64,000 nucleotides of DNA. Source: Melioribacter roseus. GTDB taxonomy: Bacteria; Bacteroidota; Ignavibacteria; Ignavibacteriales; Melioribacteraceae. The stretch is from the NCBI GenBank assembly GCA_020724265.1, contig DYHH01000007.1, positions 62,001 through 126,000 on the forward strand, in the 5' to 3' direction. The translations under genes and the position numbers were made by a program. A model generated the notes under the pieces. The model was not told the DNA's origin and did no database searches. It saw only the letters and a program-made list of their open reading frames with translations. Positions 45,833 to 53,670 of this stretch are shown in pieces. The stretch's first letter is position 1. Each line of letters begins with the position of its first letter.

Positions 45833-46291
45833 ATGAAAAGATTAATGTTGTTATTCTTCTTCATCGGTTTAATTTCCTATTCGCAGACAAATCAGTTAAA
45901 AACATTTAACGAACTTTTTGAATCTCTGATGAACGGTGAAAATGTAAATATCGTTTTTAAGTACGGCATGACAAAAATGATTATTGACGGCGAAGAAAAG
46001 AAAGCACCCGATGCAATTGGAGGAATGAAATTGAATCCTTATGAATATTTTGAAAAGGGGGTTGTTAGAAATGACAAAGCTTATATTTCTTGTTCGGAAA
46101 CTGTGTTAATTAATCATCCTAATTATGGTTATGTATATAATTATGTTAAGCTGCGAATATATGAAGACGATTCGGTTGAGATAATTGCTCAATATGTCGA
46201 TCCACAAACATACGAGATAAAAATGGATGAAAAGTTTTTGACAATCTTTAATAATGGCGTAAATAATGGAGGGATTTATTTTTATAAGTAA
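45833..46291 (+). CDS. Small secreted protein, VirK-like
   Basis: The 152-residue protein has signal peptide MKRLMLLFFFIGLISYS. The mature part, beginning KTFNELFESLMNGENVNIVFKYG and continuing to YNYVKLRIYEDDSVEIIAQYVDPQTYEIK, follows the pattern of the VirK/lipocalin-like periplasmic family, where a helix FxxLxxxLxxGxxV precedes a beta sheet ending in DPxTYxv. One Cys (ISCSET). Function is not known. It stands alone between two convergent minus-strand genes with its own AT-rich hairpin behind. Confidence 0.6.
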   Translation: MKRLMLLFFFIGLISYSQTNQLKTFNELFESLMNGENVNIVFKYGMTKMIIDGEEKKAPDAIGGMKLNPYEYFEKGVVRNDKAYISCSETVLINHPNYGYVYNYVKLRIYEDDSVEIIAQYVDPQTYEIKMDEKFLTIFNNGVNNGGIYFYK

Positions 46292-46306
46292 ATAAAAATA
46301 TAAAGA

Positions 46307-46346
46307 AAGAAAGATTAAGAACGCATTTAAAATCTTAATCTTTCTT
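46307..46346. terminator. Bidirectional AT-rich hairpin between convergent genes
   Basis: AAGAAAGATTAAGA (46307-46320) pairs perfectly with TCTTAATCTTTCTT (46333-46346) across 12 nt. It sits between the VirK-like gene and the convergent T9SS cargo gene and probably serves both. Confidence 0.6.
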
Positions 46347-46369
46347 GTGAATCAGAATTTGTTTTCAGA

Positions 46370-48064
46370 TTACTTAACCAAAAGCATCTTCTTACTGCTA
46401 ATATAAGAACCGCTTGTCATTTTAAAAATATAAACACCGCTTGAATATTTTGATGCATTCCAATCAACTGTATATTTCCCAGGCTGCTGAAATCCGTCAA
46501 ATAGAATTTCAATTCTTTCTCCAAGCACATTGAAAATCTCAAGCTTAACATTTTCTATCTTCGGAATTGTGTATTCAATTCTCGTAGTCGGATTAAAAGG
46601 ATTCGGATAGTTTTGCATCAATTCGTATTTCAATGGGAGTTGTTCGGCATTATCATCAACCGATGAAATTATTCTACTTGAAACAGCTAATGAATCATAA
46701 GGCATGTTTCTAAGCTCATCAACTTTGTTTTTCAGTTTTGTAATTGAATCAAAGTTATCTTCACCTAAAGCAGGAATTAAAGCGAGCATTACCCATTGAG
46801 TATCTGCCGGGGCGAAATCAAATGGACCGGCAAAGAAGACGAACCCTGCACCGCCTCCGAGCGTATGACCGGGATTGTTTTGATATGCATACCATCCCTC
46901 TCCGGTTTCCGGATTACCGCTGAACGGGAAGTTTGTGTATTCTTCATTGTAAGGATCGTAATAAGGAATATTATAAGCGCCGTTTCCTCTGGCTACATTC
47001 CATGCTTGAGTATAGACATAAATCGGTCCCATCAAGTTGTTGACTTCTAAGTGACCAGGATACACGTTGTTACTATCTGCCGGCATGTAAATAGAATCGT
47101 CCATTATTGGATGGAATGTATTGAGATTAAGATTTTTTTTACCTTCTATTTCCTTCCCTTTATAAACAGCCGTTGAACTTGGTGATTCGACTTGAGGTCC
47201 ATATAACAAAGCATATCCCACTGCAGGTGTTCCATCCGTATATGTACCTGAAACATCTGTTGAAGAATAACATAAACCAAGTTGCCGAGTTGGATCAACA
47301 AGAGGATTATTATCCATAAAATTTGCAAAATCAATATCTGACCAAAATCCCCAATATGCAGAATCAATTTGTATATCACCTTTGTTGATAAATTCGTACT
47401 CGATAAAAATAATGTTGGAAAGAAGATCGTCGTCTTTATTAGTTATAGCTGCATGAGCATAGACAGTTTCTCTTACTTCTACAGGTAAAATGTAATCTAA
47501 CTTTTCTTCACTTGTCGGAATATAGTACCTGTTAGTCGGAACAAAATTGGTATCCAGTAAATTATAAACAGTCCACAACATTTGATTACCGTATAATTTC
47601 GGATTTCCGTTCATGTCAACCGGGGCGCCGAACTCAACGGGCCATTCTGCATAATCCGGATTAGTTTCATCGTCTCCGCCGGTTAGTTTATAGATTTTGT
47701 ATTTATCGGAATTTTCAGGGTGAGAAATTAAAGCAGGCTGACCATCAATTATTGGTCCCGGTGAATATTGATACCACCACTCACGAATACCGGATTTAAC
47801 ATTGTTGTTTATCTTCCCGGTTAACCACATTCCGTGATCATATACCAAACCATAGCCATTGTAATTTTCAATGAACCAATTTGCATCGCCGCCGGTTCTA
47901 TAACTTGCGTCTAAGTTGTAATCCTTGATATAAAACCGGATATTATTAACATCAATAATATTGTAAACACTCAGATTTTCGTAATTTACTTTTGTTGGTT
48001 TAGGTTGCCCAATTACTATACTTGCGCAGAGAGTCACAATTAAAATTAATATTATCTTTTTCAT
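46370..48064 (-). CDS. Secreted T9SS cargo, unknown function
   Basis: The 564-residue protein has signal peptide MKKIILILIVTLCASIVIGQ. The body is a single long beta-rich region with many Tyr/Trp/Asn. Stretches such as DASYRTGGDANWFIENYNGYGLVYDHGMWLTG and GGGAGFVFFAGPFDFAPADTQWVMLALIPALG are recurrent in secreted proteins of this group, but I cannot name the domain. A T9SS domain (MQNYPNPFNPTTRIEYTI to KKMLLVK) ends it. It is monocistronic, with a hairpin after the stop. Confidence 0.8.
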   Translation of the reverse strand: MKKIILILIVTLCASIVIGQPKPTKVNYENLSVYNIIDVNNIRFYIKDYNLDASYRTGGDANWFIENYNGYGLVYDHGMWLTGKINNNVKSGIREWWYQYSPGPIIDGQPALISHPENSDKYKIYKLTGGDDETNPDYAEWPVEFGAPVDMNGNPKLYGNQMLWTVYNLLDTNFVPTNRYYIPTSEEKLDYILPVEVRETVYAHAAITNKDDDLLSNIIFIEYEFINKGDIQIDSAYWGFWSDIDFANFMDNNPLVDPTRQLGLCYSSTDVSGTYTDGTPAVGYALLYGPQVESPSSTAVYKGKEIEGKKNLNLNTFHPIMDDSIYMPADSNNVYPGHLEVNNLMGPIYVYTQAWNVARGNGAYNIPYYDPYNEEYTNFPFSGNPETGEGWYAYQNNPGHTLGGGAGFVFFAGPFDFAPADTQWVMLALIPALGEDNFDSITKLKNKVDELRNMPYDSLAVSSRIISSVDDNAEQLPLKYELMQNYPNPFNPTTRIEYTIPKIENVKLEIFNVLGERIEILFDGFQQPGKYTVDWNASKYSSGVYIFKMTSGSYISSKKMLLVK

Positions 48065-48220
48065 GTCGTTTCCCTCTTGTTGAAACTAAATATAAACTAA
48101 CAATTCCTTTTAGCAGAATCAACATAATTTAAATTGTACTAAAGGTCTTATTGAACGTCTTTCTTAAGGAGAGAATTTATCTTGGAATGGATTATCAAAA
48201 AAAATTTCTAAATAAATATA

Positions 48221-48260
48221 TTAACCACCAGGTACACAAAGGATGCATGAAGTTCACAAG
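48221..48260. repeat. Dispersed low-complexity repeat relative
   Basis: Contains TTAACCACCAGGTACACAAAGGATGC-type sequence (here cited by position only beyond 20 bases), related to the ACACAGAG stretches at 53077-53193. It lies between two minus-strand genes in an otherwise empty 244-bp gap. Confidence 0.4.
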
Positions 48261-48308
48261 TTACTTTGTTCGATATTCGATAGTTATTAATAGAGTTCTA
48301 CTTTAAAA

Positions 48309-49745
48309 TCATCTCATCAAAACCATCTTCTTTGTATCGGAAAAATTCTGTGATGTTAGTTTGAAATAATATACACCGCTTGCATAATTTTTTCCGCTCC
48401 AAACAAATCTGTTTAAACCTTTCTTAGCATTCCCGTTAAAAATTTCTTCGACAAGTTTTCCCAATCCGTCATAGATTTCCAATTTTACTTCTTCCGGTTT
48501 GGATATGTAAAATGAAATTACGGTGTCGGGATTAAACGGATTAGGATAGTTTTGATAAAGTTGATAGTTAATTTCCAACTTACCTTCATCATCTACACTT
48601 GTCGGCTTTCCGATAAATTTATAAACTCTACCATTTGTAAATGATGCAAAGTATAGTTCGTCATTTTCGTCAATGCCAAAAGTAGAAATTGCTAATCTTG
48701 TGTTGTTAAATATCAACATATTAGTTGGATTTTCACCATGGAAATAAACCCAAATTCTTCCTGTTACAAAATCGCCATAAACATAACCGCCGTGTAATTC
48801 ACTTGCATTAAATCCACGATAAACAAAACCACCGGTAACTGATTGTCCGCCGTTTGGGTCGCTATGAGCATATTCCCAAACAGGTAGTTCCAAACCAGTC
48901 TGATCACAATTTGTAGGAGGATTATAACAATGAAAACCTTCCATTATTCTCCAGCCGTAATTTTTTCCTTTTTCAATTAAGTTGATTTCTTCATAAGCAT
49001 TCTGACCTACATCGGCAGCCCAAAGTTGATTCGTAATTGAATCAAAACTAAATCGCCAAACGTTTCTAAGTCCGTAAGCATATATTTCTTCGCGCCATCC
49101 GTTTGAGTTTCCGACAAAAGGATTATCATCGGGAATTCCGTAATTCAAACCGGAATCGGGATTATCAACATCAATCCTGATAATATTTCCTAATAGAGTT
49201 GTTCTATCTTGACCGCTGTTTAACGGATCACCGCCGCTTCCGCCGTCGCCGAGAGAAATATATAAATATCCATCGGGACCGAATGAAGTCTGCCCCCCGT
49301 TATGATTACTGTATGGTTGTCCGACTTCCAATAAAATAAATTCGCTGTTTGGGTCGGCTTGATTAGAATTATTTTGTGAAACTGAAAATCTTGATACAAC
49401 CGTTCTTCTCGGATTATTTGCCGTATAATTAATATAGAAAAACCCGTTCTCTTTAAAGTTTGGATGAAAAGCTAAACCGAGTAAACCTTGTTCGCCACCG
49501 TATAAGACTTTGACTATAATATCAAGAAATACTTCGGCACTATTTACTAATGAATCGTTCTGAAAAACTCGTATTCTTCCTTCTTGTTCAAGAACAAAAA
49601 GTCTGTTGGTTCCGTCTCCTGCATTTTGAATATCGACCGGTGCATTAAATGAAAGATTCGGGAATGCTTGAACATAACGTAACTGTGCTGATATTGAACA
49701 GCTCATTATAAAAACAAACAATAAAGCATAATTTAAAAATCGCAT
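48309..49745 (-). CDS. Secreted PQQ-dependent glucose/sorbosone dehydrogenase-like protein with T9SS domain
   Basis: The 478-residue protein has signal peptide MRFLNYALLFVFIMSCSISAQ. The six-bladed propeller matches the GSDH family: LFVLEQEGRIRVF, GGEQGLLGLAFHPNF, YSNHNGGQTSFGPDGYLYISLGDGG (His expected near the PQQ site), YGLRNVWRFSFD, WAADVGQNAYEEINLI and GGYVYGDFVTGRIW. The C-terminal T9SS domain starts YQNYPNPFNPDTVISFYI. Relatives oxidise aldose sugars using PQQ, but many family members have no tested activity. A separate transcript, divergent from the ECF sigma operon. Confidence 0.88.
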   Translation of the reverse strand: MRFLNYALLFVFIMSCSISAQLRYVQAFPNLSFNAPVDIQNAGDGTNRLFVLEQEGRIRVFQNDSLVNSAEVFLDIIVKVLYGGEQGLLGLAFHPNFKENGFFYINYTANNPRRTVVSRFSVSQNNSNQADPNSEFILLEVGQPYSNHNGGQTSFGPDGYLYISLGDGGSGGDPLNSGQDRTTLLGNIIRIDVDNPDSGLNYGIPDDNPFVGNSNGWREEIYAYGLRNVWRFSFDSITNQLWAADVGQNAYEEINLIEKGKNYGWRIMEGFHCYNPPTNCDQTGLELPVWEYAHSDPNGGQSVTGGFVYRGFNASELHGGYVYGDFVTGRIWVYFHGENPTNMLIFNNTRLAISTFGIDENDELYFASFTNGRVYKFIGKPTSVDDEGKLEINYQLYQNYPNPFNPDTVISFYISKPEEVKLEIYDGLGKLVEEIFNGNAKKGLNRFVWSGKNYASGVYYFKLTSQNFSDTKKMVLMR

Positions 49746-49862
49746 GACAGTCCTTTCTTTTTATTTTAATATGATAATAAATCTCAATAAAAACAAAATC
49801 AATACAATTATTTTGAATAAATAATTAGTTTAAGTGTATCATTAGTAGGAATTTGGTGAAAG

Positions 49863-50357
49863 TTGAAAAAACAGGCGGATAAAATTTTGTTCACTAAACT
49901 TGCAAAGGATAATATGAAACGTGCATATTATTCAGCACTTGTTATTGTAGGTAATCATGATGATGCGATGGAATTATCGCAGCAAGCGTTTATTCGGGCT
50001 TATGATAATTTTTCAAAGTATGATCCTGAAAGAAAATTCTTTACCTGGTATTACAAAATATTACGCAACCTGTGTTTGAATTTTATTCGTGATAATAAAA
50101 ACAAATCTCATTTAATTGAGGAAATTACTTATCGAACAATGGATGATATTCAATCCGAAATTGAAAAAGATGAAGAAATAGAAAAAGTTAAACGAGCGTT
50201 AAATCAGTTGGAACATTCCGACAGAGAAATTCTAATGTTGAAAGAATTCGAAAATTACAGTTATAAAGAGATAGCGGAAATGCTTGATATTCCTATAGGA
50301 TCGGTAATGTCTAAATTATTTTATGCAAGAAAAAAATTAGCAAACAAAATGAAATGA
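49863..50357 (+). CDS. ECF-family RNA polymerase sigma factor
   Basis: The 164-residue protein starts at TTG. Region 2 shows AMELSQQAFIRAYDNFSKYDPERKFFTWYYKILRNLCLNFIRDNK, and region 4 shows LEHSDREILMLKEFENYSYKEIAEMLDIPIGSVMSKLFYARKKL. It directs polymerase to a small regulon, probably for envelope stress, under the control of the overlapping next gene. The stop shares ATGA with the anti-sigma-like gene, so they are translationally coupled. Confidence 0.93.
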   Translation: MKKQADKILFTKLAKDNMKRAYYSALVIVGNHDDAMELSQQAFIRAYDNFSKYDPERKFFTWYYKILRNLCLNFIRDNKNKSHLIEEITYRTMDDIQSEIEKDEEIEKVKRALNQLEHSDREILMLKEFENYSYKEIAEMLDIPIGSVMSKLFYARKKLANKMK

Positions 50358-50806
50358 ATGTTATGAAGGAAAGAGAAATCTATTTATTTGAATTAGCTCT
50401 TGAAGGTGAACTAAATTCAGAAGAACAGAATGAATTCAATCAGCTGCTTGAAACTAATCCTCAGTTGAAATTTGAATACGATGAACAGAAAAAAATTAAA
50501 GGAGTGCTTATGAATATGTCATTAAAAAATCCGGGTAAAGAATTTTGGGATGGATATTGGCTCAGTATCTATAACCGCATAGAGCGGGGCATTGCATGGA
50601 TTTTAATTTCCATATCCGCAATTATAATTGCAGGCTACGGCATTTTCGAAGCAATAACAAATCTACTAGCAGATACGAATATACCGGGCTTTATGAAAAT
50701 TTCGATTATAGTTTTTGTAATCGGATTAGCTATTTTAATTTTTTCACTTATCCGCGAAAAACTTGCTACAAGAAAAAAAGATAAATATAGGGAGATACAG
50801 AGATGA
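50354..50806 (+). CDS. Probable membrane anti-sigma factor
   Basis: The 150-residue protein has a short acidic cytosolic N-terminus (LFELALEGELNSEEQNEFNQLLETNPQLKFEYDEQKKIKGVL), which matches anti-sigma zinc-finger-like heads although no His/Cys zinc site is visible. Two membrane helices follow (about 78-98 and 112-131), then a basic tail. Overlap with the ECF sigma gene and the downstream gene (ATGA at both junctions) supports an operon in which it holds the sigma factor at the membrane. A second ATG three codons in (50363) is possible. Confidence 0.75.
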   Translation: MNVMKEREIYLFELALEGELNSEEQNEFNQLLETNPQLKFEYDEQKKIKGVLMNMSLKNPGKEFWDGYWLSIYNRIERGIAWILISISAIIIAGYGIFEAITNLLADTNIPGFMKISIIVFVIGLAILIFSLIREKLATRKKDKYREIQR

Positions 50807-51117
50807 TAATAACCACATCTTCACAAATTGCCGGTAAAGAAATTAAAAAAACATTCGGAGTTGTAAGGGGCAATACTATCCGTGCACGACATATCGGAAA
50901 AGATATCCTGGCAGTGTTCAAGAATTTATTCGGAGGAGAAATTCAAGAGTACACAAAACTGCTTGCCGAATCACGAGATCAATCGATTGACAGAATGTTG
51001 GAAGAAGCTAAAGCACTCGGAGCTAATGCCGTTGTTGACTGCAGGTTTTCAACAAGCTATTTAATGGCTAATGCTGCAGAGATTTTAGTTTATGGTACTG
51101 CGGTTTATGTAGAGTAG
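50803..51117 (+). CDS. YbjQ family (UPF0145) protein
   Basis: The 104-residue protein matches the family end to end: IITTSSQIAGKEIKKTFGVVRGNTIRARHIGKDILAVFKNLFGGEIQEYTKLLAESRDQSIDRMLEEAKALGANAVVDCRFSTS. Members form pentamers and were once called heavy-metal-binding; their true role is not settled. It is the third gene of the ECF operon and its ATG overlaps the anti-sigma stop, so it may be part of that stress response. A hairpin terminator follows. Confidence 0.9.
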   Translation: MIITTSSQIAGKEIKKTFGVVRGNTIRARHIGKDILAVFKNLFGGEIQEYTKLLAESRDQSIDRMLEEAKALGANAVVDCRFSTSYLMANAAEILVYGTAVYVE

Positions 51118-51159
51118 AATATTAGTTGTTATTTTCAAGGGTAGGAACTCACCCTAAAT

Positions 51160-51192
51160 CCCTCTCTTGGAAAGAGAGGGACTTTTTCTTTT
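51160..51192 (+). terminator. Hairpin terminator of the ECF operon; left member of an inverted pair
   Basis: CCCTCTCTT (51160-51168) pairs with AAGAGAGGG (51172-51180) across GGA, then ACTTTTTCTTTTT. The hairpin plus flank is an inverted relative of 51603-51640 on the other side of the DUF559 gene. Confidence 0.75.
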
Positions 51193-51584
51193 TAAATGAG
51201 TCGTGAAAAATGATTGCTAATTTTTCGCAGAACATGCGGTAAATTATTTATTACTTCCTCATTATTAAATCTTATCACTTGTAATCCGAGAGAATTAATA
51301 ATTTGTGTTCGATTTTGATCTTCTGTTAATCTGTATTTATGATAAACGCCATCAAGTTCGATTATTAATTTCTCTTCATGGCAATAAAAATCCGCGACAA
51401 AGAAAGATTCTTTACCGGTTGAATCATAAAATAATGGATGCTGTCTCAAAAATTTTTTCAGGTCTAATTGTCTGTTTCGAACGGAGTTCCAAAGCATTTT
51501 TTCTGCAGGTGTAGGGTTACGCCTAAGATCTCTACAGATAATTTTTGCGATTTCTATAAGTGCTTTTTTATTGTTTATGGACAT
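51192..51584 (-). CDS. DUF559 / Vsr-like endonuclease domain protein
   Basis: The 130-residue protein shows the DUF559 sequence: ARNLRRNPTPAEKMLWNSVRNRQL-like head (here ICRDLRRNPTPAEKMLWNSVR), LKKFLRQHPLFYDS, FFVADFYCHEEKLIIELDG with Asp and Glu of a restriction-like fold, and LGLQVIRFNNEEVINNL. The fold resembles the very-short-patch repair endonuclease. Active-site acids are present, so nuclease activity is likely; its biological job is not established. Both ends are flanked by related hairpins in inverted orientation, suggesting movement as a unit. Confidence 0.88.
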   Translation of the reverse strand: MSINNKKALIEIAKIICRDLRRNPTPAEKMLWNSVRNRQLDLKKFLRQHPLFYDSTGKESFFVADFYCHEEKLIIELDGVYHKYRLTEDQNRTQIINSLGLQVIRFNNEEVINNLPHVLRKISNHFSRLI

Positions 51585-51602
51585 ACACGTTCCTAAAAAT
51601 CT

Positions 51603-51627
51603 CCCCTTCTCTTTTCAAGAGAAGGGG
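51603..51627. repeat. Hairpin flanking the DUF559 gene, right member of an inverted pair
   Basis: CCCCTTCTCTT (51603-51613) pairs with AAGAGAAGGGG (51617-51627) across TTC. The following GGGGGATGAGTTC matches, in inverse order, the GAACTCACCCT before the left hairpin (51145-51155). Confidence 0.75.
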
Positions 51628-51713
51628 CCGGGGGATGAGTTCAAAAATTATAGTAAGTTATTATTACTAAAAAATAATGAAAAAATTCTCTTGCAAGGCT
51701 AAAACCAATAGGT

Positions 51714-53054
51714 TCATTTTCTAGATCTTTCAATATATTTTTTCACATCAAACTTACGTTTGCACCCGTTGTAGTTCATGTATCTTATCTTTCCGAAGAC
51801 GGGTCTTTCAGTCCAGGCTCTATCGTGTACACCCCCGATTGACCATGCACAGCCGACATATCCGTTCGGGTCTCTTCCGTCAAGCTCGTATTTATCATTT
51901 AAGTAAATTGCATATTCCAAAGCTTCTTCGGGAGTTTCCGTCCATTCAAGAATTTTCTTTGCCCAATACATTCGCATATATCCATGCATTTTGCCGGTGG
52001 TTACCATTTCATTTTGTGCTGCGTTCCAGAGCTCATCATGAGTTTCCGCTTTTTCAAATTGTTCTAAAGTATACATAAATTCTCTTTTATCATTTCTATG
52101 TTCGTTTAATGTTTTTTTTGCCCATTCCGGGAATCCCTCGAATGAATCATAGTTCTTGTTATAATAACAAAAATTATCAGAGAGTTCTCGTCTTACAATT
52201 AATTCTTCAAGGAACGCTTCTTTATTAACTTCCTCACCTTCTATTTTAAGAGTTTCTAATGCAATTCTTTGTGCGGAAATTTGTCCGAAGTGCAGATAAG
52301 GTGAGAGATTTGATAAAACATTTTCATTCGGATCGTTTCTTTTATTGTTATAGTTTGTAAAGCGTTCATCTAAAAATGAATTTAACATTTTAATAGCATT
52401 ACTTTCACCAGGGTTTATCCACTCAACTTCCTTCACATCGAAGTTTATCTTAAGTGATTTAAGAGCTTTTCCCCAGTCGACTTTTTTAACCGGAAGGTTA
52501 TGCTCATGTTGCTTTTTCAGTTTTGGAAATTCATCAAGATATTGTTCAAGCTGCTTTTTAATTTTTGGTCGAATTGTATAAGCTCCGAATTCTTGTTTAT
52601 CCGACGCTTCCCATACCGGTACTATATTGTGTGCATCAACCGTAAAAAACGGAACTGAAATATTTTCGATTACTTCTTTCTTCCATTTCCGAACTATTTT
52701 AAGTGGATTAAAATCCGAAACAACAACGGAAACATCTAATTGATTTACAAGTTTTGGAATTTCTTGCCCTGGATTGCCGGTCAACATATAAAATGGGGTG
52801 TTAATTTTTTGAAGTGATTCTTCAACCTCTTGTAAACCTTTCAGCATGAATCCATATTGCCGGATTGTTGCTTCAAGAAAATTGGGAATGAGACAGAAAA
52901 CAACAATAACCGGTTTCTTTAATTCCTTTCCTTTTTCTATTGCAAACTGCAAAGCCCAATTATCAAGTACGCGTTGATCACGCTGCATCCAATAAATTAC
53001 TGGACCACTTCCATATACTTTTTCATTTTGTTGTATGACTCTTTTTAAATTCAT
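51714..53054 (-). CDS. Class II CPD photolyase
   Basis: The start is taken at ATG 53054 (MNLKRVIQQNEKVYGSGPVIYWMQRDQRVLDNWAL); the 20-codon extension to 53114 is repeat-like DNA. The 446-residue protein shows class II features: the IYWMQRDQRxxDNWAL opening, SLSPYLHFGQ-type motif (here LSNLSPYLHFGQISAQRIALE), the FAD/DNA region RELSDNFCYYNKNYDSFEGFPEWAKKTL, and the C-terminal DGRDPNGYVGCAWSIGGVHDRAW. It uses blue light and FADH- to split cyclobutane pyrimidine dimers. It neighbours EVE and uvrA genes on the same strand. Confidence 0.94.
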   Translation of the reverse strand: MNLKRVIQQNEKVYGSGPVIYWMQRDQRVLDNWALQFAIEKGKELKKPVIVVFCLIPNFLEATIRQYGFMLKGLQEVEESLQKINTPFYMLTGNPGQEIPKLVNQLDVSVVVSDFNPLKIVRKWKKEVIENISVPFFTVDAHNIVPVWEASDKQEFGAYTIRPKIKKQLEQYLDEFPKLKKQHEHNLPVKKVDWGKALKSLKINFDVKEVEWINPGESNAIKMLNSFLDERFTNYNNKRNDPNENVLSNLSPYLHFGQISAQRIALETLKIEGEEVNKEAFLEELIVRRELSDNFCYYNKNYDSFEGFPEWAKKTLNEHRNDKREFMYTLEQFEKAETHDELWNAAQNEMVTTGKMHGYMRMYWAKKILEWTETPEEALEYAIYLNDKYELDGRDPNGYVGCAWSIGGVHDRAWTERPVFGKIRYMNYNGCKRKFDVKKYIERSRK

Positions 53055-53076
53055 AATAGATGTAGGTGTAAAAAAC

Positions 53077-53193
53077 TTTGGACACAGAGAACACAGAGTA
53101 TCACCGAGAACCACAGAGAACTTGTTAAATTGATTAATGCTATTTCACATTATGTATCATCTGAAAACTTAATTACCGCCAAGACGCAAAGGA
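53077..53193. repeat. ACACAGAG / CGCAAAGG dispersed repeat stretch
   Basis: Tandem-like GACACAGAGAACACAGAG (53081-53098) and ACCACAGAGAAC (53110-53121), then CCGCCAAGACGCAAAGGAT (53177-53195), fill the gap between photolyase and EVE genes. Related sequence occurs at 48221-48260. This is a type of degenerate repeat seen between genes of many bacteria. Confidence 0.5.
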
Positions 53194-53652
53194 TTATTTT
53201 CCCATTATGACAATTTCATCAAACTCTGTTTTTGTTAACGGCATAACCGATAAACGATTTCCGCGTTGAATAAGTTTCATATTCTTTAATTTCGGATTCT
53301 CTTTAATTTCTGAAATAGAAACAGGGTTATTGAACTTCTTGATAAACTTTACATCAACCATAATCCATGTTGGATTATCTTCTTTGCTCTTGGGATCGTA
53401 ATGCTTGTCACCGGGATCGAAAGCGGTAAAGTCTGGATAACCTTCTTTTACAACTTCGCATATTCCAACTGCCGCCGGCGGTTCGGTATTGCTGTGATAA
53501 AAAATTACCTGATCACCTTTTTTCATTTCATCGCGCATAAAATTCCTTGCCTGATAATTTCTAACTCCATCCCAAAAAGTTTTTTTATCCTTTTGTAAAT
53601 CATCGATTGAATATACATTAGGTTCGGATTTAATCAGCCAATATTTTGCCAT
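53194..53652 (-). CDS. EVE domain protein
   Basis: The 152-residue protein is one EVE (PUA-like) domain: AKYWLIKSEPNVYSIDDLQKDKKTFWDGVRNYQARNFMRDEMKKGDQVIFYHSNTEPPAAVGICEVVKEGYPDFTAFDP, ending with the usual LIQRGNRLSVMPLTKTEFDEI. EVE domains bind modified nucleobases or nucleotides; eukaryotic THYN1 is a relative. It lies 18 bp downstream of uvrA's stop on the same strand and upstream of photolyase, so it may take part in damage recognition or modified-base sensing; this is inference. Confidence 0.93.
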   Translation of the reverse strand: MAKYWLIKSEPNVYSIDDLQKDKKTFWDGVRNYQARNFMRDEMKKGDQVIFYHSNTEPPAAVGICEVVKEGYPDFTAFDPGDKHYDPKSKEDNPTWIMVDVKFIKKFNNPVSISEIKENPKLKNMKLIQRGNRLSVMPLTKTEFDEIVIMGK

Positions 53653-53670
53653 TACTTATCTCCATTTATT

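Noticed and set aside
53055-53114. N-terminal extension of the photolyase frame
   Set aside because: The added 20 codons are read from the ACACAGAG repeat; the family start is the ATG at 53054.
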